Assembly: GCA_027886185.1 (NCBI GenBank)
Contig: WOAB01000040.1
Location: forward strand, 6,014,001 to 6,078,000
Length of the DNA: 64,000 nt
DNA from: Rheum nobile
Lineage: Eukaryota; Streptophyta; Magnoliopsida; Caryophyllales; Polygonaceae
Direction: 5' to 3'
In this document: positions 23,001 to 34,860 of the stretch, in pieces
How positions within the stretch are numbered: position 1 is the first letter of the stretch
How the letters are laid out: each line of letters opens with the position of its first letter
Position numbers and translations under genes: made by a program
Notes under the pieces: generated by a model
Seen by the model: only the letters and a program-made list of their open reading frames with translations
What the model was told of the DNA's origin: nothing
Database searches by the model: none

Positions 23001-24644
23001 TGATAGGCGTTTGTCGTCGTGACACCTAAACAAATAAAATAATCCTAATAAACCTAAACAAGTAGTAGAGGCAAGCAAGGGTCGAATCCACAGGGAGGAA
23101 GTGATCTATCTATGTGTTCACAAGCATGTAAAGTAACAAAAGGGGGGTTTTGATTATCAAGCAGAGCAAAGCAAACAAGTTTGGTTTATGAGAAAATATG
23201 AATGGGGAAAGTAGTTCCACTAGAACGAGATCCACAATACAGAGATGCAAGTTGATCATAGAAATCTATTCAATCCAAGTTCTTTAACTATTCTTATGGT
23301 TGTTCCCACCCTGATCTTAAGTACTACCGATTCTCACAGTTTTCGATAGACTTATTACTATGCCAATGATAAAGTACAACTGATTCTCACAGTTGTCAGC
23401 ATACTTTAGCACCAACACAGCAATAGCAATGCACACAAGGATATAGGATACATGCAAGTAGAAAGACGTACAAGTACTCACTCCCCTACCAAACATGCAA
23501 TTGATTCTCACACACAAGTGTACGCTCGGAACCCCTATACGCACAAACGTGTTTGCCACTAGATATGCACTCAGAACCCCTATATGCAATCCTAGCAATT
23601 GATAAATAGTATTCAACCTAGCTGGCCAGACTATGAGGAATAACAATAAATCATAAACGTTATAACAAGAGAATCAATCCAACACACATAAGAATAAGAA
23701 CAATGAATAGAAATCTCACAACATAATCAATGTATTGCTTCAAACGTCTAGCAGAACAAAAGTGTTTAGCTCTCCATGGGTAGGAAACCCCGGAGGCAAA
23801 ACGAAACTACGAACTAGAAGATTATTCGATTGATAGGGAATGGAGGCTGTGGGAATTAGGTTAAATAGAGTTAACCTAAAGCCCAAGATCACAAACCCCA
23901 ACTTACAAGGAAATAAAATAATAATAAAATAATAGGAAAGTAAATAAACGGAACATGGAAATTAATCCCGCAATCACGCTCGGCATCGTCCCCGCCTTGC
24001 GTCCAGTAGCTTCTCGGCAGACACAACCCAACTTCGGCAACAGTAAAAGCACGGCCCACAAGGCATCAGCACACGGCCCACTTCATAATCCATTCCAGCA
24101 AACATCTTCGCTGATGTCGCCATGACGTCATCATCCCGCATCAACATATTCACACGCGCTGCTTCAATTCTTCAGCAATTCACACGGCTTCATGGGCCTT
24201 TCTCCTTGTTGGGCCTATCTTCTTCAACTTGGCCCAACTTCCACCAAATTCCAGCATCAACACGCGGCCTTTAATTAATTATTTCGCTCAGCATATGGCC
24301 GTGAGGCGCCAGCTCCCACCGCGGGGTGGTACTTCTCACCGCGGGGCGCCATTCTCTTACCGCGGGGCGGTAATTTCTCTGAGACCCATCGTTGGGTCGC
24401 GGTGGCTATGGCGCGGGGCGTCAATTTCTACCCTCTCCAATGTGGTTCCTTCATATATTTTCCTTGTCTCTTCAGGTGGTCAACTCCTCTTCCTCTGGAT
24501 GTCTTCAATTAGCTCCTCCAGACCACCAAAACCACACTTCTCCACTTTAACTCCTTAATCTCCAATTGTGCATAAAATCCAACCAAATGGCGCCTCAAAC
24601 CTGGTAATAATCCTTAGATAAGTGGTACAAAATAGCACTTATCA
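23001..24644 (-). repeat. 5' LTR of copy A
   Basis: 1644 bp, starting TGATAGGCG and ending CTTATCA in plus orientation. It differs from the other LTR by scattered substitutions and a small insertion near 24058-24078 (GGCATCAGCACACGGCCCAC), so the insertion is not recent. Confidence 0.92.
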
Positions 24645-25997
24645 CTAACGTCCATAGAACATTGGCTTACCTAAATGTCGTTAACTTAATCCGTGTAGGA
24701 ATAACATCCCTACTTCTCCCAGGAGGCCGGACTACGCATAGTAGATTCGTCATCCTAATCGATCTACTTGAGAATAGCACATGTGGTATTACACAAAACT
24801 CACATTTAGCTCAGTTACTGCATGAGGTTCAGCTAATAATTTGGGACGAGGCCCCAATGACACAAAGGTTTGCATTTGAAGCACTCAACAGAACATTGCA
24901 AGATATTCAAGGAATACAAAAAGAGGAAAACAAGAAGAAATTGTTCGGTGGATTCACAGTCTTGCTAGGAGGGGATTTCAGACAAATACTGCCAGTGATT
25001 ACGAAAGGAAAAAGACAAGAAATTGTACAAGCATGTATTAACAACTCTCCATTGTGGCAGAGTTGCGAAGTACTAACATTATCACAAAGCATGAGGGTGA
25101 ATGAGCAACAAAGCGATGGAACAATTGACACCTACAAACAAAAATTCAATGAGTGGATCCTAGAAGTAGGCGATGGGAAGGCAAAAGCAATAACGCTTGA
25201 AGATGAAGATGAGGCAACATGGATTAACATTCCCAACCAATTCATCATTGCCCCAGGAAATAACCCCGTTGCACAAATCGTCAATGAAGAGTTCACTGAT
25301 TTAGGGCCGAACCAAAGAAATGCAACCTACCTCCAAGAAAGGGCTATTCTCACCCCACTAAATGAAGATGCTGACAAAATAAATGAGTACATGTTCGACA
25401 CTTTGCAAGGGGCAGCTCAAACATACAATAGTTCTGACGAAATCTGTATGGAATCAACAGATATCGCCGAGCAGGAACACATGTACCCCGTCGAGTTCCT
25501 AAACAAGCTTAATTTTCCAGGTACGGCTACACACTCTATACTACAAAACGGCCTATACACATTACACATAGTAGACTTATGTTAACTTTCATAACAGGAA
25601 TGCCTCCGCACACCCTCAACCTAAAAGAAGGTCTTCCAGTCATGCTCATGCGAAATGTTAACCGTACACAAGGTTTATGTAATGGCACAAGGCTCATAAT
25701 TACACATCTAGGCGAATGGGTCATTGAGGCTGAAATTTTGACATGCACAAATATGGGAAGAAAGGTGCTTATTCCAAGAATTACGCTAAGTTCTACGAAG
25801 ACAAAATGGCCATTTGTTATGAAGCGCAGACAATTCCCCATTAAACAATGCTTCGCGATGACTATCAACAAGAGTCAAGGGCAATCTTTAAACCATGTGG
25901 GTTTATATCTTCCCATGCCCGTCTTTTGTCACGGACAACTATATGTTGGTATCTCACGTGTCACAGACCCAAAAGGCCTAAAGATACTGATGGTGCC

Positions 25998-27554
25998 TGA
26001 TAGGCGTTGTCGTGACACCTAAACAAAATAATCCTAACAAACCTAAACAAGTAGTCTGGGCAAGTAAGGGTCGAATCCACAGGGAGGAAGTGATCTTTCT
26101 AAGTGTTTATAAGCATGCAAAGTAACAAGGGGGTTTTTGGTTATCAAACACAGAGTAACAAAGAAGCAAGCTTTAGAAGGAAAATAAATATGATGGGTGG
26201 AAATATTCCACTAGACAAATATCCAGACTCCAAAGGAAACAGGTTGATCACTGATAACTATTTTTCCAAGTTCTTTTCACAATCTTATAGTTGTTCCCAC
26301 CCTGATCTTAAGTACTATCGATTCTCACAGTTGTCGATATACTTATTACTACGTCAATGGGAAAGTACCTCCGATTCTCACAGTTGTCGGTGTACTTTAC
26401 CACTAACACAGCAATAGCAATGCACACAAGGATATAGGATACATGCAAATAGAAGGTGCTTCCTTACTACTTAACATGAAAATGATTCTCACTCACAATT
26501 GCACACTCGGAACCCCTATATGCAACAATCGTGTATGCTACTAGATATGCACTCGGAACCCCTATATGCAAATCCTAGCAATTGATAGATGTCGAAAAAC
26601 CTAGTTAGCTACGCTAGAAGAATCAACATAAACCAATAGACAATATGCTCAAGAGAATTAAACCAACATTATAAGATATAGAACAAGGAATAGAAATCTC
26701 ACAGCCAATCCATTGCAATGCTTCAATCGTCTAGCGAAATAAAGGTGTTTAGCTCTCCATGGGTTGAAACCCTAGAGGTAGAATGAAAAACGAACTTCTA
26801 GATCTAAATTGTAGATTGTGGCAACTTGGTTAACTACAGGGTTTTTAACCTAATTCTAAAAGTGATAAAATTAATAAAAGGAAATAATAATAAAATAATA
26901 ACCAAAAATAAACTATGAAAATCGGGGATAAATTAATCCCGTTCAGCAGCTGCTTCTCGTCTCGTGCATGCTTCTTCACGGCCCAACTCCATTGCAGCTC
27001 TCTCGTGGCCCACCTTCTCTCGCTTGGCTCAACTCCATCAAACATCTTCGCTGACATCATGCTCCGTCATGTTTCAATTCACCTCCCACTTCAATTCACG
27101 CGGCCGAGTCTTCATTTGGGCCGAGACCTTTCATTTGGGCCTTTCTTCCTTCATTGGCCCATCTCTTCAATTCCAGCATTAGCACGTGGCTTCAATTCAA
27201 TTACTTCGCCCAGCAGATGGCCGCGGGGCGACACTCCTCACCGCGGGGCGGCATCCTTCTCTGAGACCCACCGTCGGGTCGCGGTGGCTCTGGCGCGGTG
27301 CGGTGAAACTCGCCCACTCCTTTCTTCAACTCTTCTTCTTCTCTTCCGCTCTTCCATACTACCAAGTGTTGGTAGCCTTCTTCAATTAATCTTCAAGCGG
27401 AATCTCATCCATCCTTCAGTAAGCTGTAAATCCCTGGATATCTTCAATTCTCTCCACATCTTCTGGATTACAGACTTAACCTCAAATCTAGTCATAAACT
27501 CCTCTAAATAATGCTAATAATTGCTAGTTAAGGTACATGAAATGACACCTATCA
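25998..27554 (-). repeat. 3' LTR of copy B
   Basis: 1557 bp. It lacks one of the GC-rich repeat units present in the other LTR (compare 27218-27260 with 31628-31690), a deletion of about 20 bp in the CCGCGGGGCG array. Confidence 0.92.
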
Positions 27555-28974
27555 AATTCCCCCATGCTTAGACCTTTACTCGTCCCGAGTAAGCTAATGA
27601 TAAACCTACTATCTCAATCAAACACCAAGGTCTCAGGAAGTATAAGAAAAAAAAATGATACCAGCAATTACAACATCTCAATAATCATCTCCAGACAACC
27701 AAAACAATATGCACAACACAACAACACAGTGCAACACAACACCATAGAGTGAAAATACTAATCCTATCCTCCATCTATCTTCTTATCTCTCCAAAGTGAC
27801 CTACCCGAATCCTTCTTATAACTCCTCTTCTTATGACGCCTCGCCAAGAATAATGAGAAATCCTAAAATCACTCTTCTTCTTTTTCGCTCATTTTGCCAA
27901 GGCGCCCTTTCGGGTTTTCACCAAGCCACTCATTTCATTTTTCGATAGATGTACTCACATAAGCTCACGTCACTCTTGACCACATATTACTCCAGCCTAA
28001 TGCTGGTCCAAGCCACCTGTTTATTACCTAGGCCGCCCTTTCGGGTTTTCGACCTATCCCAGGATTTCAATTTTTGCCTTTTTTCAATTTTTGGCTCTTT
28101 TCATTTTTTAATTCTCCTCAACGACGTAGCAAGTATAGAACTCTCCCCCATGCTTAAACATTGCATTGTCCTCAATGTAATGAAAGACAAAAGAATAGAA
28201 GCACAGGGAAAAGCAAATTAAATAACTCACAAACGTCGCCAAGCTGCTTGGACACTGTAGGTGATGCTAGCGGCTTTCTCAATAAATGCCCAGGTCTCTG
28301 GTGTTGGGCGGGTGTCTTCATCAATTCTATAATCTTCTTCTACCGTGCAACCAAAAGGGAACCACTTTGGTGAATAGTGGTATAGCAAAGATGTCGGGGT
28401 TGCACGGCCTTCTAGGAACACATGGTGGAGCCCAGATGTAATCATGGTGTGGACTCTAGTGTTCCTCCTCCTCAGCTGTCAATTATAGGGCCATCATCGT
28501 TGCCAATTAAAAATGTTGGGCGAATGTCTCCTCCTTGACAACATGATGCGCACCTTCTCCATGGGGAACTCTGGACATCTGGACTTCGGTATCTCTTTTT
28601 TTTTTTTTTTTTTGCCCCCCGTTTAAGGTTTTTTCGGGGAGTGACTTAGTGCAGGGAAGGAAGACTTACATTGGTTTAGAACCACCTTCTTCAATAGGCA
28701 TGGGTCTCTTCCCTGCAGGTTAGTCGGAAACAAAAAACAAGAACAAAAACAAAGCAAAAACAAGCAAAACTAATGCAAGAAATAAAGAAAGAAAAACAAA
28801 GAAAGTAAAATATACTTCGGGTTGCCTCCCGGACAACGCCTTAGTTATTATCATGGCTTGACATACTACTCAATCTTCTCAACTTGGGTTGCTCATAGCA
28901 ACTGAACACTTGGGATCTGGATCTGGGGGGTGCCTCTTTGTATGCTCTATGTTGAGAGTGACCCCCAATCTTCT
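27555..28974 (-). other. Non-coding 3' internal region of copy B
   Basis: Matches the same region of copy A, including the paired CGCCCTTTCGGGTTTTC blocks (about 27901 and 28033) and a homopolymer T run at about 28597-28613. No pol domain. Confidence 0.6.
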
Positions 28975-30033
28975 TCACTTCTTTATGGGTGGACCGTTGT
29001 GCATACCTATGAACACACTGTCCATCTTCAGAAATGGCCTACCCAACATCTCAGGGCCTGCATGCCTATCTTGCCCCGTATCCAGTATGTAACAATTCAC
29101 CACTTGAATCAAGGCCGCCTTCTTGTGCTTCCCCTTCGGTTTCTTCTTGATCATGCCCAGCACCTTTAAAATTTCCTTGCAGCGAGGGGTGCTGTCTGCC
29201 AGTGTGACCAAGGGAACGGTTTTTGTGCAGTCACTGAAGGCCTCATAGATATTCTCGTTGTTCTTTAACCTTTGAGTAACTCGGGAAGCCTCAAGGAAGG
29301 GTGCGATGGGTTGCAGCGCAACGAGCGGGAAGGAGTTGAGACGCACAAACTCATCATAGGCAGCCTCCAGAGGGTCGGGGACTGCCAGATCATTTTCGAG
29401 AGATATGGTTGTCTCTGGAGTATTTTCGCAATCACGACACTCCTCCTCATCGTCGCTCCACTCCTCCTCAAATCTCAAAAAATACTCCTCCTCAGTCAAC
29501 ACCTTGTGATCCAAAATATCATCTGGAAGTCCTAACTCCTCATCAGTATCAACGCAGACCTCATCAGCAGAATAGGAATTTTGGACGTCGGGTTGGCTGA
29601 TCTCACCGCGGGTCACGGCGAAATCTCACTAGGAGGCACTCCGTCCACCGCGGGGCGGTGGCTGTGAGGGAGGATTACTGAGGCTCACCGCCGGGTCCCG
29701 GTCAGTGTCGCCGCGGGGCGGTGAAATAACTGGGGCTTCACACCGGGTCGCGGTGAGAGGTGACGCGGGGCGGTCGGCGATTTTCTCCATCTCATATTCG
29801 TCCTCCTCTTCAGCACTAGGAGGAACGACTAGTTGCTTTCCGCTCCGGAGGAATACAGCACTAACATTTTCCGTCGGGTTTACTATCGTTTGAGATGGTA
29901 GATTGCCCGACATCCTTGCATCGATCCGTGTAATCGCCTCCTCCAACTGTCTCATCTGCCTTTCTAAATCCTTCATGCTTGACTCCCTAGTTTGAGCACC
30001 AGTGGTGAAGTGTTGAGTCAAGGTCCTGAGCAT
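28975..30033 (-). pseudogene. gag: Athila-like gag-protease fragment, copy B
   Basis: An ATG at 30033 opens a frame interrupted by a single TAG at 29629-29631, then open to 28975, about 352 codons. The N-terminus shows LTQHFTTGAQTRESSMKDLE and a coiled coil, then NLPSQTIVNPTENVSAVFLR, closely following Athila gag (LPS.T..NP...V.AI..RSGK). The C-terminal part matches copy A: DPLEAAYDEF, DSTPRCKEILKVLG, and a protease-like LDTGQDRHAGPEMLGRPFLK. No zinc knuckle and no pol. The stop suggests it is dead. Confidence 0.7.
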
Positions 30034-30388
30034 CTCTTCAGTTGAGGGATTTGGATTGGGTACTGGTGGGCTATGCTCATAGGCAGGATTGTACTATTAT
30101 GGAGCACCCTGCTGATAGAATGACTGTGGCTCTGGGTAGAACTCCTGGTGGTCATAACCATATGGATGGTATTGATGGTACCCATAACTCAAATTGGGGT
30201 GATCTCTCCACCCTGGAGTGTATGCGTAGGAGTATGGGTCATATCGCGGCTCTCCCCAAAAATCCATATCTGTAACAAGAATCAAAAAGGAAAAACAAAA
30301 GTCAGTAGCACGAGTATGGACCGTACGATAGGTCCACACCAAGGTAACACGCACACAAACAAACACACGGAAAAATCAAAACTTGCCT

Positions 30389-30406
30389 CCCCGGTAACGA
30401 CGCCAA
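30389..30406 (-). other. Primer binding site of copy B
   Basis: The minus strand reads TTGGCGTCGTTACCGGGG, two bases inside the LTR end; one change from copy A. Confidence 0.8.
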
Positions 30407-30408
30407 TT

Positions 30409-31985
30409 TGATAGGCGTTGTCGTGACACCTAAACAAAATAATCCTAACAAACCTAAACAAGTAGTCTGGGCAAGTAAGGGTCGAATCCACAGGGAGGAA
30501 GTGATCTTTCTAAGTGTTTATAAGCATGCAAAGTAACAAGGGGGTTTTTGGTTATCAAACACAGAGTAACAAAGATGCAAGCTTTAGAAGGAAAATAAAT
30601 ATGATGGGTGAAAATATTCCACTAGACAAATATCCACACTGTAAAGGAAACAGGTTGATCACTGATAACTATTTTTCCAAGTTCTTTTCACAATCTTATA
30701 GTTGTTCCCACCCTGATCTTAAGTACTATCGATTCTCATAGTTGTCGATAGACTTATTACTACGTCAATGGGAAAGTACCTCCGATTCTCATAGTTGTCG
30801 GTGTACTTTACCACTAACACAACAATAGCAATGCACACAAGGATATAGGATACATGCAAATAGAAGGTGCTTCCTTACTACTTAACATGCAAATGATTCT
30901 CACTCATAATTGCACACTCGAAACCCCTATACGCAACAATCGTGTATGCTACTAGATATGCACTCGGAACCCCTATATGCAAATCCTAGCAATTGATAGA
31001 TGTCGAAAAACCTAGTTAGCTACGCTAGAAGAATCAACATAAACCAATAGACAATATGCTCAAGAGAATTAAACAAACTTTATAAGATATAGAACAAGGA
31101 ATAGAAATCTCACAGCCAATCCATTGCAATGCTTCAATCGTCTAGCGAAATAAAGGTGTTTAGCTCTCCATGGGTTGAAACCCTAGAGGTAGAATGAAAA
31201 ACGAACTTCTAGATCTAAATTGTAGATTATGGCAACTAGGTTAACTAAAGGGTTTTTAACCTAATTCTAAAAGTGATAAAATTAATAAAAGGAAATAATA
31301 ATAAAATAATAACCAAAAATAAACTTTGAAAATTGGGGATAAATTAATCCCGTTCAGCAGCTGCTTCTCGTCTCGTGCATGCTTCTTCACGGCCCAACTC
31401 CATTGCATCTCTCTCGCGGCCCACCTTCTCTCGCTTGGCCCAACTCCATCAAACATCTTCGCTGACATCATGCTCCGTTATGCTTCAATTCACCTCCCGC
31501 TTCAATTCACGCGGTCGAGTCTTCATTTGGGCCGAGACCTTTCATTTGGGCCTTTCTTCCTTCATTGGCCCATCTCTTCAATTCCAGCATCAGCACGTGG
31601 CTTCAATTCAATTACTTCGCCCAGCAGATGGCCGCGGGGCGCCAGTTCCCACTGCGGGGCGGCACTCCTCACCGCGGGGCGGCATCCTTCTCTGAGACCC
31701 ACCGCCGGGTCGCGGTGGCTCTGGCGCGGGGCGGTGAAACTCGCCCACTCCTTTCTTCAACTCTTCTTCTTCTCTTCCGCTCTTCCATACTACCAAGTGT
31801 TGCTAGCCTTCTTCAATTAGTCTTCAAGCGGAATCTCATCCATCCTTCAGTAAGCTGTAAATCCCTGGATATCTTCAATTCTCTCCACATCTTCTGGATT
31901 ACAGACTTAACCTCAAATCTAGTCATAAACTCCTCTAAATAATGCTAATAATTGCTAGTTAAGGTGCATGAAATGACACCTATCA
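30409..31985 (-). repeat. 5' LTR of copy B
   Basis: 1577 bp, TGATAGGCG to CCTATCA in plus orientation. It contains the GC-rich CCGCGGGGCG array at about 31632-31735. Confidence 0.92.
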
Positions 31986-32079
31986 ATGCCTAAGGAAAGC
32001 CAACCCAAAAAACCGGGCGAAAAACATTGTGTTCCAGGAGGATTTCAACAACTTAAAATCACAGGCACGCTTATCCTAA

Positions 32080-33620
32080 CACACTACTCAATCACTACAA
32101 ATATTACACACTGTTATTCTACTTGCTCTCAAGATTATCTCTTACACTTTTTTGGGGGGATGCAACACCCTAACACTTTCCCGTTGTTGCTATTACAATA
32201 AATAACTCACACCAGGCAACCAATGATGTTTGGAGCACTCAAGGATAGAGCAACAAACACCAACAAACACATATACAAGGTGGATGCAAACACGGTAAGA
32301 TAATTCCTCTCACACATTTCAAAACGAGACTGACATACAATTACCTCATTTCCGATCTTCCATTCCTTGATCAGCAAAAACCTACATGCGCAACATGTTA
32401 CAATCAGGCCAAAGGAGGACAGACCAAGCAAGTACCCGGCATGGTCTTCACTTATAATGCCATGCTACGTTTTATTGACACACATCGTTGTCGGGAAACA
32501 CTGCCCATCCCCCTAACCCTGTACTACAAGTTGTCACCTAAAACAGAAAGAGGCATACCAATTTTCAGGATATTTAAAAAAATGCAACCATAGATGTTTA
32601 ACATTAATCATTTAACATTTCACGTGCCCATTTGCATGTGCTCCACATACAGCCTTACTATTTACTTCCTAACTGTTAATATATCAGCATGAAAGTATAA
32701 TTCAACTCAGTCATGTGATCGCCAACAAGCAAGACTACAATTCCAACCTGTGGCAGCATGATAGGGCCTCCTTGGGGTGCATACAGGGTGTTCTGTAACA
32801 AAAGAAACGTCTATGCTGTGAATCCATGAATCTCCCCCTAAAGCATCGAACGCTTAATTAGCCTCATACAGCTGACGCCCAATATCAGTAGCACTTTATT
32901 ATATACAAATAGGATCACATAACGAACCTTGATTGGCTCATCCATCGCCCGAACCTTGATTCCAGGACTACACTGCATCCACAAGGGGAAACAAATGCCC
33001 ATTTTGTTTCAGAACAAATCAATAATCCCTAATGTCCCCCAACATCAATGTATGACCCAATTCAAAGATTCACATGAAACCCTCCACATGCTTAACAATG
33101 GCTGATTAAAACAAACTAGAAAAAAGGGACACAAAGCAAAGTACCAATTGCATCACCTTTGAGTTCACCTGGCCTCACACATATGACAAGCAACTGCCTG
33201 ATGTGGCGGTAAAAAAATGAGAGAGAGGCCGCTGAAGCCCATAAGACGGAAATCCGCACCGAAAACGCCGGCTACACATGCGCGGCCTACCAGACACGCC
33301 TCAACACCTGCTCAGCTTCGGCCCATAAGAAAAACAGAGGTCGGGCATGGAGGGTGCTCTGGAGCTTTCACTGCCTTAGCTAAGCTACATCTCACACCTA
33401 ACACTCCAGTTGAGAAAGGGGAGAAAAGGTAGCCTAATTTTGGACATCAGTTTGGGGCAAGTTAATGGAAGACCACCAAAGCTAGATGGCTACCTATTAT
33501 TTCTTTAATTCATTTTATTCCTCAAGTACACCTTACATCCTGCATATGTACACAAATAGTGGATTCGTCCAAAATACGAATATAGGGCCTTTTTCGTACC
33601 GTGTTAACTATACATTTTAA
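32080..33620 (+). other. Helitron 3' portion without a clear gene
   Basis: The longest plausible open stretch (about 32342-32593, plus) has a Cys-pair motif (PTCATCYNQA) but no family I can name. A GC-richer patch at about 33200-33360 is also open for 71 codons without a recognisable domain. Confidence 0.4.
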
Positions 33621-33655
33621 CTAGAAATCTAAGCACGTGCTTCGCATGGGCCATT
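33621..33655 (-). mobile_element. 3' terminus of a second Helitron, opposite strand
   Basis: On the minus strand: GCCCATGC-GAA-GCACGTGC hairpin (imperfect), then TTAGATTT, then CTAG followed by T. Stem, loop and spacing match the plus-strand terminus at 45863, so it is an older relative. The body would extend to the right of 33621; the 5' end was not located. Confidence 0.65.
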
Positions 33656-34520
33656 TATATAAAATTTCATATTTTATCTAAATTATCATATTTTAAAAAT
33701 ATTTATTTTAAATGCTAAAATTAAAAGTATTATCAAATACGTTGAGTAATAGATTGGCTCTAATATAGGATGGCACTGTTTTTCTAATTTTTCTTATAAC
33801 GTACTAATTAGACTGGAAAATCAAAATAAGGCTGGTTTCTCATTCTATAACATGTAAAGTTAACATCTACATATATACTACATGCATGTAAAGTTAACAT
33901 TTTCTTAGCAATAAATATTAATATTTTGCTTTATATAGATGTTTTTTTAAAATACAATCAATTATACTACAAGCATGTAAACCATAATTTTTCATGTAAG
34001 TTAGGTTAAAATCAATATTTAACAATAGAGCAAATACACCTCAAAATCATACTCATTTGTATATTAAAACAATACATTAAACAAAATACAAATATAATAA
34101 AAAATGTAAATTTAATTTTATTAAATATATCTTTTTTATTGTATAATGTTTTCCTACTAAGTTAAACATAAAGTTGCTTTAGAATATGCATTTTAGGAGT
34201 TTAAAATTTTAGGGGTTTAAAAACCAACGACATCCATACTTCACCAAATGATTTCTTCTTGAAAGGGGAAATTATACCATTATAGCAGCTGGGCATAAGC
34301 ACAGCGAACAAGTGAAACTATTACTTTGCCCAAACGTGCATAACACTTTCATCATCTGAAGAATCAGGAAATATTTAACCTAGCCATAATGATCTCTAGC
34401 ACATAGAAACCCGACCATACAAAACTTCACCTAACAAGATGAACCCAAAAAAAAAACCAAAGCCATAACTTAGACCCTCAAAATTTACTTCCAAAATTTG
34501 TTAGACAAAATGGCCTTACA
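33656..34520 (-). other. AT-rich body of the minus-strand Helitron
   Basis: Very AT-rich with direct repeats of CATGTAAAGTTAACAT (about 33848 and 33885). No coding signal. Confidence 0.4.
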
Positions 34521-34561
34521 AATATAACAAACACCAGCGGCAATAACACCACAGCGCAACA

Positions 34562-34834
34562 CTATATGTAGCTGGCAACCAACATACCCTTCAGCCGCTC
34601 AGCGTGCCGAATTAGCCGCTTCATATGCATCAGGTTCACGTCGACACACAAATTAAGCTGAATAAGGAAACGTAAATGAACACCGTATGACGCATATTAC
34701 TAAATAACCAAATAAACCAAGGTTACCATTAAAAGTTCAATGTCCTTCTGCTCCAGCTCAGCCAGGCTGTCACCGGGAGATGCCTTGATTGCCTGAAATT
34801 CTTGCTCAAAACTATTCCCCGGGAGATGCCTTTA
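34562..34834 (-). pseudogene. Possible captured exon pair
   Basis: Minus strand: an open piece ending ELEQKDIELLM with a GT donor (34727/34726), an intron of 69 bp, and an acceptor ATTCAG before 34657. A second open piece reads LNLCVDVNLMHMKRLIRHAE and stops at 34562-34564. The first piece holds a near-exact repeat of AAGGCATCTCCCGG (34776 and 34821 areas). Orientation matches the minus-strand Helitron, so this may be a captured host gene fragment. I do not recognise the protein. Confidence 0.3.
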
Positions 34835-34860
34835 TCGACCAACAAAAAGACTTCTTTCTA

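Larger units (their letters stand above)
18525..24644 (-). mobile_element. Athila-like non-autonomous LTR retrotransposon (copy A)
   Basis: A complete insertion with a perfect 5-bp target duplication CTAAC (18520-18524 and 24645-24649). LTRs start TGATAGGCG on the plus strand and end TTATCA. The primer site lies at 22981-22998 and the purine tract (minus GGAGGATT) beside 20147. The only protein is a gag-protease fragment; reverse transcriptase, RNase H and integrase are absent over the whole 2.85-kb internal part, so it must be moved by a partner element. It sits inside a helicase intron of the Helitron in antisense. Confidence 0.92.
25998..31985 (-). mobile_element. Athila-like non-autonomous LTR retrotransposon (copy B)
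   Basis: Same family as copy A, inserted into the last coding part of the Helitron helicase. LTRs are TGATAGG...CCTATCA. The target duplication is GTGCC on the left (25993-25997) and ATGCC on the right (31986-31990), one mismatch. Primer site at 30389-30406; purine tract on the minus strand GGGGGAATT beside 27555. The internal region codes only for gag-protease. Confidence 0.9.
18331..32079 (+). pseudogene. Helitron PIF1-type helicase part, split by two retrotransposons
   Basis: Exon pieces: 18331-18454 (Walker A region, GA-stop-GTGKTFLYKT, with TGA at 18367-18369), 24699-25520 (LLLPGGRTTHSRF, Walker B IIWDEAPM, GGDFRQILPV) and 25598-25997 (LKEGLPVMLMRNVN..QGLCNGTRL, TINKSQGQSL, VGISRVTDPKGLKIL). 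A tail at about 31990-32079 ends with ...VFQEDFNN and a TAA. Introns are 18455-24698, which carries an entire 6.1-kb Athila-like element, and 25521-25597. A second element sits in the coding sequence after 25997, and the tail is in another frame. PIF1 helicases unwind DNA 5' to 3', and in Helitrons this one drives the rolling-circle step. With the stops and insertions it cannot work. Confidence 0.9.

Noticed and set aside
26915..27511. Plus-strand frames of about 165-198 codons repeated at 31326-31942
   Set aside because: LTR sequence of copy B, antisense to the element.
32342..32593. Possible RPA-like zinc ribbon after the helicase
   Set aside because: Only one Cys pair is visible and the surrounding residues do not follow the RPA70 C-terminal pattern.
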